From Halomonas sp. SSL-5 (GTDB lineage Bacteria > Pseudomonadota > Gammaproteobacteria > Pseudomonadales > Halomonadaceae): DNA of 64,000 nt. The position numbers and the translations under genes are program-made. Of this stretch, positions 57,726 to 64,000 are shown piece after piece (position 1 is the first letter of the stretch; each line of letters starts with the position of its first letter). Below the pieces are notes generated by a model. The model ran no database searches. It was not told the origin of the DNA and was given only the letters and a program-made list of their open reading frames with translations. Location: NCBI RefSeq assembly GCF_030708455.1, contig NZ_JAUYWF010000004.1, positions 124,001 to 188,000 on the forward strand, read 5' to 3'.

Positions 57726-57754
57726 GGCGACAGGCCCACCCGCGAGCTGTCGCC
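57726..57754. promoter_or_regulatory. Dyad in the divergent control region of the one-carbon genes
   Basis: Perfect 8-bp arms GGCGACAG (57726-57733) and CTGTCGCC (57747-57754) around a 13-base spacer, in the 236-base gap between the DmdA-like gene and the FAD-GcvT gene. A second, overlapping dyad GTGGGC-GACAG-GCCCAC starts at 57723. Likely operator for the nearby GlxA/AraC-type regulator; I claim no consensus match. Confidence 0.45.
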
Positions 57755-57843
57755 TCGAGACAAGGAGGCGTCGCCGCGGGGCAGCGTGCCCTCGGGAGTC
57801 TGCCTTATCCTGCGAAGACACCCTCGGACTGAGGAGCACGACC

Positions 57844-60411
57844 ATGGCAACCCTACCCACGCAGGCAGACGCGGTGATCATCGGCCTGGGCGGCATCGTC
57901 GGTGCCTCGGTGGTCCACCACCTCATCGAGCTGGGCTGGACCAACCTGGTGGGACTCGAGACTGCCGCCCTGCCTTCGGACGTCGGCTCCACCGCCCATG
58001 CCTCCGACTTCTGCTACATGACCTCCCATGACCGCCTCTCCTGCTATACCACCACCTACAGCCAGCGCTTCTACGAGGCACTGGGCCACTACCACAAGTC
58101 GGGCGGACTGGAGATCGCTCGGGTCGGCGACGAGGCGCGCCTGGCCGAGCTCACGCGCAAGGTCGCCTCGGGCAAGGCCTTCGGCACCAACGTCCGCATG
58201 ATCGATGCCGACGAGACGGTGGCACGCTTCCCGCTGCTGGAGCGCGACCAGGTGCTGGGGGCCCTCTGGGATCCCGACGCCGGGCTGGTCGTACCCCGCT
58301 CCCAGCGCGTTGCCGGCGAGCTGATCGAGAAGGCCGCTGCCAGCGGCCATCTGCACGCCTTCGCCGAGACACCGGCGCTGGATATCGATATCCGCGACGG
58401 ACGGGTTCACGGCGTCGAGACGCTGAAGGGCTATGTCTCGACCCCACTGGTGATCATCACGGCCGGTATCTGGGGGCCGATCCCCGCCGCCATGGGCGGT
58501 GCGACCCTGCCGCTGATGCCGGTGGAACACCCGCTGATCTTCTTCGGCCCCTTCGAGACCTTCGCCGGCACCGGCAAGGAGATCGGCTACCCGCTGCTGC
58601 GCGACCAGGGCAACTCCGCCTACCTGCGCGATACCGGCGACCCGACCAGCACCGAGGGCGGCCAGCTGGAGTGGGGCTACTATGAGTCCCACGAGCCGCG
58701 CCTGGTGGAGCCGCACGCCATCCTCGATCGCCACCGGGCCCGGCTCTCCCCCTCGATGCGCGACCTGGAGATCGACCAGGTCGGCGAGGCGCTGGAGCGT
58801 GCCATGGCACTCACCCCGGTGCTCGGCGAACTGGGGCTGGACGAGAAGCACTCCTTCAATGGCCTGCTCTCGGTCACCTCGGACGGCGGCTCCCTGGTGG
58901 GCGAGTCGCCGGAGACCCGCGGCCTGTGGTTCTGCGAGGCGGTCTGGGTCAAGGACGCCCCGGGCATGGGTAAGCTGCTGGCCGACTGGATCACCCATGG
59001 CCGCGCCGAGCCCGACCCCTGCGGCATCGATATCGCTCGCTTCTATCCGGTGCAGAAGACCCCGCACCAGGTCCAGGGACGCTGCCGGGAGATCGCCCAG
59101 AAGATCTACGACCCGCCGGTGCACCCCCGGGAGCCTTTCGCCAGCGGCCGCGGCCTGCGCCGTGGCCCCTTCTGGTCGAGGGAGCAGGAGTTGGGTGGCC
59201 ACTTCATGGAGGCCGCCGGCTGGGAGCGTGCCCACGGCTATGCCGCCAACGAGACGCGCCTGGCCGCCTATCTGGAACGGGTCCCGGAACGACCCGCCGA
59301 ATGGGATGCCCGCCACTTCTGGCGCGTCGCCAATGCCGAGCACCTGGCGCTGTCCGACGACGTGGGCATGATCAACCTCTCCCACTTCGCCATCTACGAT
59401 ATTTCGGGCCGCGATGCCGAGGCGCTGCTGGAGTGGCTCTCGGTGGCTCGGGTGGGCGGCGACACGCCGGTCGGCAAGGGCGTCTATACCCACTTCCTGG
59501 ATGCCGCCGGCGGCGTCCACTCGGACCTCACCATCGTGCGCCTGGCCGCCGACGCCTGGCGGGTGATCTGCGGCGGCGACACCGGGCACCGCGACCTGAT
59601 CTGGATCACCCGCCGCGCCGAGACGGTCGGCCTGACCCGCTGGCACCTGGAGGATCGCAGCGACGGCCTGGCCACCCTGGGCCTGTGGGGTCCCAATGCC
59701 CGGCGCACCCTGCAGGCCCTCGCCGACGACCCCGAGGCCCTGGACGACGCCCGCTTCCCCTTCGCCACCGCCCGCGAGATCCGCGTACAGGGCCTGCCGG
59801 TATGGGCCTTTCGCATCTCCTACGTGGGTGAGCTGGGCTGGGAGCTCTATGTGCCCTTCAGCTATGGCCTGGCGCTCTGGGACCGGCTGTTCGACGCCGG
59901 GGTGGTACCGGTGGGAGTCGAGACCTACGCCAACAGCCGCCGCCTGGAGAAGAGCCTGCGCCTGCAGAACGTCGACCTGATCACCGACTACAACCTCTAC
60001 GAGGCTGGCCTGGCACGGCCCAGGGTCAAGGCCGCGGAGTTCCACGGCAAGGCCGCCTATCTGGAACAGCGCGGTCGCAAGCGGCAACCGGCCACGCTCT
60101 GCACCCTGGTGATGGAGGCACACCACGACGCCACCGGCACCCCTCGCTTCCCGGTCGGTCAGTCGCCGCTGCTCGACCCCCAGAGCGGCGAGGTGCCGGT
60201 GGACGCCCTGGGCCGGCGCTCCTACGTGACCAGCATCGCCTATGGACCCTCGCTCAAGCGCAACATCGCCCTGGCCTACCTGCCCGTCGACTATGCGGAA
60301 GAAGGAAGATCCCTGCTGCTGGAGTACTTCGCCGCGCACTACCCGATGCGGGTGGCGGCGGTGGGCTATCGGGCCCTCTATGACCCGGAGAGCCGCCGGC
60401 CGCGCGGATGA
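57844..60411 (+). CDS. FAD-dependent oxidoreductase fused to GcvT (dimethylglycine/sarcosine dehydrogenase type)
   Basis: Large (855-residue) two-part enzyme like dimethylglycine dehydrogenase. N-terminal DAO domain (about 8-420) with GxGGxxG (VIIGLGGIVGASVVHHLIELG, 11-31); an FAO_M linker; then GCV_T and GCV_T_C domains (about 470-850: INLSHFAIYDISGRDAEALLEWL, LGLWGPNARRTLQAL, FRISYVGELGWELYVPF). The family oxidises N-methyl groups and hands formaldehyde-level carbon to THF as 5,10-methylene-THF. His52 in GSTAHASDF sits where covalent FAD-His occurs in dimethylglycine dehydrogenase (GSTWHAAG), but the following residues differ, so the substrate may differ. GAGGAGC precedes the ATG. Confidence 0.85.
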   Translation: MATLPTQADAVIIGLGGIVGASVVHHLIELGWTNLVGLETAALPSDVGSTAHASDFCYMTSHDRLSCYTTTYSQRFYEALGHYHKSGGLEIARVGDEARLAELTRKVASGKAFGTNVRMIDADETVARFPLLERDQVLGALWDPDAGLVVPRSQRVAGELIEKAAASGHLHAFAETPALDIDIRDGRVHGVETLKGYVSTPLVIITAGIWGPIPAAMGGATLPLMPVEHPLIFFGPFETFAGTGKEIGYPLLRDQGNSAYLRDTGDPTSTEGGQLEWGYYESHEPRLVEPHAILDRHRARLSPSMRDLEIDQVGEALERAMALTPVLGELGLDEKHSFNGLLSVTSDGGSLVGESPETRGLWFCEAVWVKDAPGMGKLLADWITHGRAEPDPCGIDIARFYPVQKTPHQVQGRCREIAQKIYDPPVHPREPFASGRGLRRGPFWSREQELGGHFMEAAGWERAHGYAANETRLAAYLERVPERPAEWDARHFWRVANAEHLALSDDVGMINLSHFAIYDISGRDAEALLEWLSVARVGGDTPVGKGVYTHFLDAAGGVHSDLTIVRLAADAWRVICGGDTGHRDLIWITRRAETVGLTRWHLEDRSDGLATLGLWGPNARRTLQALADDPEALDDARFPFATAREIRVQGLPVWAFRISYVGELGWELYVPFSYGLALWDRLFDAGVVPVGVETYANSRRLEKSLRLQNVDLITDYNLYEAGLARPRVKAAEFHGKAAYLEQRGRKRQPATLCTLVMEAHHDATGTPRFPVGQSPLLDPQSGEVPVDALGRRSYVTSIAYGPSLKRNIALAYLPVDYAEEGRSLLLEYFAAHYPMRVAAVGYRALYDPESRRPRG

Positions 60412-60428
60412 GTCCTGCTGGTGACGCC

Positions 60429-61442
60429 TCACTCTCGGCCGAAAGCCTCAAGCTCCGCGAGTCGCTCCCGGCGTCCCTTGCGCTCCCCACTGGGCGAATG
60501 CCCGAAGTGGTCGTGATAGCACTTGGTAAAGTGCGGTGGCGAGACGAAGCCGCAGGCCAGCGCCACGTCGGTGATCGGCAGTTGGGTATTGCGCAGCAGC
60601 AACCGGGCCCGGGCCAGTCGCAGCTCGAGGTAGTAGCGCAACGGCGGCTTGCCCACATGGCGCTGGAACAGACGCTCCAGTTGACGTCTCGACAGCCCCG
60701 TATAGCGGGCCAGCTCGTCCAGGGACAGGGGGTCCTGGAGGTTGGCCTCCATCAGGGTGGCCACCTCCTCCAGCTTGGGGTGGCTATGGCCAAGCTGCAG
60801 GCGTAGCGGGTTACGCTGCCGATCGCTGACCCCGCGGATCCGCTCGTGAATGAACTCCTCGGCGATCGCCTCGGCCAGGGGCAGTCCCTGCTGTCGGCCG
60901 ATCAGGTGCAGCATCATGTCCAGGGGGGCGATGCCCCCGGAGCAGGTGTAGCGGTCGCGGTCGATGACGAAGAGCTCGTTGGCGAAGGCCACCGCCGGAA
61001 AGCGGTGAGCCTCGTGGATGCTGCCGATATGCTCCCAGTGCAGGGTACAGCGATAGCCGTCGAGCAGCCCCGCCTGGGCCAGCGCATAGCCCCCGGTGCA
61101 CACGGCGCCCAGGGGAGTGCCCCGCTTGGCCAGGCGCTTCAACCAGGCCAGGGTGCCGCGGTCACAGTGGGCCTGCACTTCCACTCCGGCACACACCAGC
61201 AACAGATCCAGCGCCGGCATGGGCTCCAGGGGCTGGTCGACCAGCGTTGCCAGGCCGCTGCTGGCGGCCACGGGGCGGCCATCCCGACTCACCAGATGCC
61301 AGGTGTAGAGGCGCCGCCCCGCCAGGTAGTTGGCCATGCGCAGCGGCTCCAGGGCCGAGGAGAAGGCCAGCTGAGAAAAGCCCGGCAGCAGCAGAAAGCC
61401 GATATCGCGGTGCCCGTCGTCGGGGCATACCGGTACGCTCAT
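60429..61442 (-). CDS. GlxA-family AraC transcriptional regulator (GbdR-like)
   Basis: Two-domain regulator. The N-terminal DJ-1/PfpI-like (GATase1-like) domain (about 10-190) has DIGFLLLPGFSQLAFSSALEPLRMAN and GAVCTGGYALAQAGLLDG. The C-terminal AraC helix-turn-helix pair (about 230-325) has LSLDELARYTGLSRRQLERLFQRHVGKPPLRYYLELRLARARLLL and ITDVALACGFVSPPHFTKCYHDHFG. AGGAGG precedes the ATG of MSVPVCPDDG; 337 residues. This subfamily includes GbdR, CdhR and SouR, which sense glycine betaine, carnitine and sarcosine, so a quaternary or methylated amine is the likely inducer. It lies between the FAD-GcvT gene and fhs, on the opposite strand to both. Confidence 0.88.
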   Translation of the reverse strand: MSVPVCPDDGHRDIGFLLLPGFSQLAFSSALEPLRMANYLAGRRLYTWHLVSRDGRPVAASSGLATLVDQPLEPMPALDLLLVCAGVEVQAHCDRGTLAWLKRLAKRGTPLGAVCTGGYALAQAGLLDGYRCTLHWEHIGSIHEAHRFPAVAFANELFVIDRDRYTCSGGIAPLDMMLHLIGRQQGLPLAEAIAEEFIHERIRGVSDRQRNPLRLQLGHSHPKLEEVATLMEANLQDPLSLDELARYTGLSRRQLERLFQRHVGKPPLRYYLELRLARARLLLRNTQLPITDVALACGFVSPPHFTKCYHDHFGHSPSGERKGRRERLAELEAFGRE

Positions 61443-61470
61443 GGTCCCTCCTGATGGATCCCGGTGTCGT

Positions 61471-61488
61471 ATAGTTGACTGCAACTAT
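61471..61488. promoter_or_regulatory. Palindrome between the AraC-type regulator and fhs
   Basis: Perfect 7-bp arms ATAGTTG and CAACTAT around ACTG, 29 bases upstream of the regulator ATG. It overlaps a minus-strand TATACG that could be a -10 and contains a plus-strand TTGACT. Suited to autoregulation. The rest of the 188-base gap to fhs shows no clear promoter. Confidence 0.45.
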
Positions 61489-61630
61489 CGGCATAACGCG
61501 CCATTGTCACCACCGCAAGCTGTCGCTGAGGCCAAGGGCCCTGACGTCCGCGCACAAGCCGCGGTGACCCGGGCCGCGATACTGAAGCCAGGCGCCGAGT
61601 CCGGCGTGACGACTTCAAGGAGAGACAACG

Positions 61631-63376
61631 ATGCCCTCCCACTCCCCCGCCACCCCTGCTTCCGGCGCCTTGCCGCCGAGCAACCTGGAGATCGCCCGCG
61701 CCGCAAGGCTCTGGCCCATCGAGGAGATCGCCCACCGCCTGGGCCTGCCCGGCGAGGCGGTGGAACCCTATGGCCGCGGCATCGCCAAGCTCGACCTGGC
61801 GGCCCTGGCGTGCCTGGCCGAGCGCCCCTGCGGGCGCTACGTGGTGGTCACCTCGCTGACCCCCACCCCGCCCGGCGAGGGCAAGACCACCACCGCCATC
61901 GGCCTGGTGCAGGGGCTCCAGCGCCTCGGCCACAGCGCCACGGTAGCCCTGCGCCAGCCCTCCATGGGCCCGACCCTGGGACTCAAGGGCGGCGCCACCG
62001 GCGCCGGCTACAGTCAGGTGCTGCCCATGGAGCGCATCAACCTGCACCTCACCGGCGATATCCACGCGGTGGGGGCGGCCCACAACCTGCTGGCGGCCAT
62101 GGTCGACAATCACCTTCACCATCGTCTCGAGCCCGAGCTGGATCCCCGCGAGGTGCGCTGGCAGCGCGTCATCGACCTCAATGACCGCGCCCTGCGGCAC
62201 CTGGTGCTGGGGCTGGGTGGGCGCGGCGACGGAGTGCCCCGCCAGGGTGGCTTCGCGATCACCGCCGCCTCGGAGGTGATGGCGATACTGGCGCTGGCCG
62301 ACTCCCTGGCCGACCTGCGCCGACGGCTGGGCCGGCTGATCGTGGGGCTGGACCGCAACGGCGAGCCGGTCACCGCCGAACAGATCGGCGCCGCCGGCGC
62401 CATGACGGTGCTGCTCAAGGAGGCGCTCAAGCCCAACCTGCTGCAGACCCTGGAGCACGCCCCGGCGCTGATCCACGCCGGCCCCTTCGGCAACATCGCC
62501 CACGGCAACTCCTCGATCGTCGCCGACCGCATCGGCCTGCACGCCGGTGACTTCCTGGTCACCGAGGCGGGCTTCGGGGCCGACATGGGGGGCGAGCGCT
62601 TCTTCAATATCAAATGCCGCGCCTCGGGTCTCCTCCCGGATGCCGCGGTGCTGGTGGTCACGGTACGCGCCCTGAAGTACCACAGCGGCCGCCACCGGGT
62701 AGTGCCCGGCAAGCCGCTGCCCGCCTCGCTGCTGGCGGAGTCTCCCGAGCAGGTGCGGGAGGGCGGCGCCAACCTGCTCAAGCAGATCGACAACGTGCGA
62801 GCCCACGGCCTCACGCCCCTGGTGGCGATCAATGCCTTCCCCGGCGATCACCCGAGCGAGCATGACGTTATCCGCGAGCTATGCGGCTCGGTGGGCGTGC
62901 GCGCCGAGGTCTCGCGCCATGTCGGCGACGGCGGCGAGGGCGCCCTGGCCCTGGCGCAGGCGCTGGTCGAGGCGACCGACGAGGCCGATACCCACGGCAA
63001 CGACTTTCACTTCCTCTACCCCACCGAGATGGCGCTGGCGGAGAAGATCGAGTGCATCGCCACGCGCCTCTACGGCGCCGAGGGGGTCGACTTCGCCCCC
63101 GGCACCCGAGAGCAGCTCGAGACCTGGCAGCGCCAGGGGTACGGGGCGTTTCCGGTATGCATCGCCAAGACGCATATGTCGCTGTCATCCGACCCCGGCC
63201 GGCTCGGGGCCCCCACGGGCTGGCGGCTGCCGGTGCGCGAGGTGCGCCTCTCCGCCGGCGCCGGCTTCGTCTATGCCCTGGCCGGGGATATTCTCACCAT
63301 GCCGGGGTTCAGCGCCTCTCCCGGCGCCAGGCGGCTCGATATCGATGATCAGGGCGAGATCACGGGACTCGGCTGA
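61631..63376 (+). CDS. fhs: Formate-tetrahydrofolate ligase
   Basis: Interconverts formate plus THF plus ATP with 10-formyl-THF; in catabolic settings it runs backwards to release formate and make ATP. The 581 residues show the P-loop TPTPPGEGKTT (about 77-87), ALRQPSMGPTLGLKGGATGAGYSQVLPMERINLHLTGD, EAGFGADMGGERFFNIKCR and the C-terminal AGAGFVYALAGDILTMPG. Length is standard. THF dehydrogenase/cyclohydrolase FolD, needed to connect it to methylene-THF, is not in the window. Confidence 0.95.
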   Translation: MPSHSPATPASGALPPSNLEIARAARLWPIEEIAHRLGLPGEAVEPYGRGIAKLDLAALACLAERPCGRYVVVTSLTPTPPGEGKTTTAIGLVQGLQRLGHSATVALRQPSMGPTLGLKGGATGAGYSQVLPMERINLHLTGDIHAVGAAHNLLAAMVDNHLHHRLEPELDPREVRWQRVIDLNDRALRHLVLGLGGRGDGVPRQGGFAITAASEVMAILALADSLADLRRRLGRLIVGLDRNGEPVTAEQIGAAGAMTVLLKEALKPNLLQTLEHAPALIHAGPFGNIAHGNSSIVADRIGLHAGDFLVTEAGFGADMGGERFFNIKCRASGLLPDAAVLVVTVRALKYHSGRHRVVPGKPLPASLLAESPEQVREGGANLLKQIDNVRAHGLTPLVAINAFPGDHPSEHDVIRELCGSVGVRAEVSRHVGDGGEGALALAQALVEATDEADTHGNDFHFLYPTEMALAEKIECIATRLYGAEGVDFAPGTREQLETWQRQGYGAFPVCIAKTHMSLSSDPGRLGAPTGWRLPVREVRLSAGAGFVYALAGDILTMPGFSASPGARRLDIDDQGEITGLG

Positions 63377-63409
63377 CCGCCGCGGGAGGGGATGAACGGC
63401 CGGCGGTGC

Positions 63410-63426
63410 CTCCTCCGACGGAGGAG
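63410..63426. terminator. Short hairpin between fhs and the alcohol dehydrogenase
   Basis: CTCCTCCG and CGGAGGAG face each other around a single A in the 68-base gap between convergent genes. The arms are perfect but a real loop would need to open several pairs, and no U-run follows. Confidence 0.35.
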
Positions 63427-63444
63427 ACCCGGGTCGGGGGTCGG

Positions 63445-64000
63445 TCACAGGCAGCGATGGAACAGCGTCTTGAGATTCTCGACGGTCAAGGTCACCGGGT
63501 TGCCGCCACAGCTGGGATCCTGAATGGCCATCTCCGCCAGGTCGTCGATGCGGTCCGGGGTGACGCCGACCTCCGAGAGGGTCCGCGGGATGCCCAGTTG
63601 ATCGTTGAGTTCCTGGGCGAAGGCCCGGAAGCCATCGAAGCCACCCTCGATACCCAGATAACCGGCCGCCATGTCGAATCGCTCGCGAATCACGTCGGCG
63701 TTGAACTCGAGCACCGCCGGCATGCAGATCGCGTTGGTGGTGCCATGGTGGGTGTTGAACACCGCCCCGATGGGGTGGCTCATCGCGTGGATGGCCCCCA
63801 GCCCCTTCTGGAACGCCGTGGACCCCATGAGTGCCGCACTCATCATGTGCGCCCGTGCTTCCAGGTCGGTAGCGTCGGCATAGGCGCGCGGCAGGTACTC
63901 CTTGACCAGGCGCATGCCCTCCAGCGCGATGCCCTGACTCATCGGGTGATAGTGCGGGCTGGAGAACGCCTCGACGCAGTGGGCGAAGGCATCCAGCCCG
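63445..64000 (-). CDS. Iron-containing alcohol dehydrogenase, C-terminal part
   Basis: NAD-dependent Fe-ADH (group III). Only the last 185 codons are present; the gene continues beyond the right edge. Metal-binding region HCVEAFSS and GLGAIHAMSHPIGAVFNTHHGTTNAICMP are diagnostic: the His residues of IHAMSHPIG and NTHHG coordinate iron or border the active site. It is convergent with fhs. Members of this group oxidise varied alcohols, including methanol-type and choline-derived ones; a role with formaldehyde or an osmolyte alcohol is possible but unproven. Confidence 0.9.
   Translation of the reverse strand, partial: GLDAFAHCVEAFSSPHYHPMSQGIALEGMRLVKEYLPRAYADATDLEARAHMMSAALMGSTAFQKGLGAIHAMSHPIGAVFNTHHGTTNAICMPAVLEFNADVIRERFDMAAGYLGIEGGFDGFRAFAQELNDQLGIPRTLSEVGVTPDRIDDLAEMAIQDPSCGGNPVTLTVENLKTLFHRCL

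Noticed and set aside
57853-60432. 859-codon open frame on the minus strand opposite the FAD-GcvT gene
   Set aside because: Low-complexity antisense frame produced by high third-position GC; the plus-strand enzyme has ordered domains throughout.

Overview
The window is a GC-rich bacterial chromosome segment that reads as a gammaproteobacterium of the Halomonas/Halomonadaceae type. From 1 to about 48.3 kb the gene order closely follows the conserved pseudomonad backbone as I remember it from P. aeruginosa (ftsI-ftsL-rsmH-rnpB-rsmI-lpoA ... mreBCD-gatCAB). Protein features are gammaproteobacterial: an ubiquinol bc1 complex with a PVWY-type cytochrome b, short-form HisG, SspA/SspB, ZapE/ZapG and the Lpt and Mla systems. 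No tRNA, rRNA, CRISPR array, insertion sequence or prophage was seen. The genus is an inference from gene content, not from a marker search.

Layout of the backbone. 0-3.5 kb: head of the dcw cell-wall cluster on the minus strand (murE fragment, ftsI, ftsL, rsmH). 3.6-3.9 kb: RNase P RNA with a clear promoter. 4.2-8.4 kb: rsmI, and divergently lpoA-yraN-diaA-dolP. 8.6-12.5 kb: sspAB and the bc1 operon petABC. 12.7-15.5 kb: rplM-rpsI, zapE and divergent zapG. 15.6-17.7 kb: a NIF3-like gene and an AlgW/DegS protease. 17.8-24.7 kb: one long minus-strand run mlaFEDCB-ibaG-murA-hisG-hisD. 24.8-32.9 kb: the plus-strand run yrbG-kdsD-kdsC-lptC-lptA-lptB-rpoN-hpf-ptsN-rapZ-ptsO, covering Kdo synthesis, LPS export, sigma-54 and the nitrogen PTS. 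32.9-36.4 kb: pmbA, darP, tldD. 36.4-44.9 kb: yhdP, rng, maf, mreD, mreC, mreB. 45.1-48.3 kb: gatCAB.

From 48.3 kb the content becomes accessory metabolism. First comes a polyamine catabolism block: a PuuR-like regulator, an aldehyde dehydrogenase, a SpuC-like aminotransferase, PuuD and a divergent PuuA. A glycine-zipper envelope protein follows. The last 8.5 kb is a tetrahydrofolate-centred one-carbon module: a DmdA-like methyltransferase, a MetF-like reductase, a large FAD oxidoreductase fused to GcvT domains, a GlxA/GbdR-type AraC regulator, formate-THF ligase, and an iron alcohol dehydrogenase that runs off the right edge. These genes look able to demethylate an N- or S-methylated osmolyte onto THF and recover the carbon as formate. 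The substrate cannot be read from the sequence. This is the part most worth testing as something new.

Smaller oddities: mreC appears to lack any standard start codon and to begin at AUC; a near-consensus sigma-54 site precedes rpoN itself; short tandem duplications cover three stop codons; a repeat-built mini-ORF sits in front of ftsL; mraZ and hisC are missing from their usual places.
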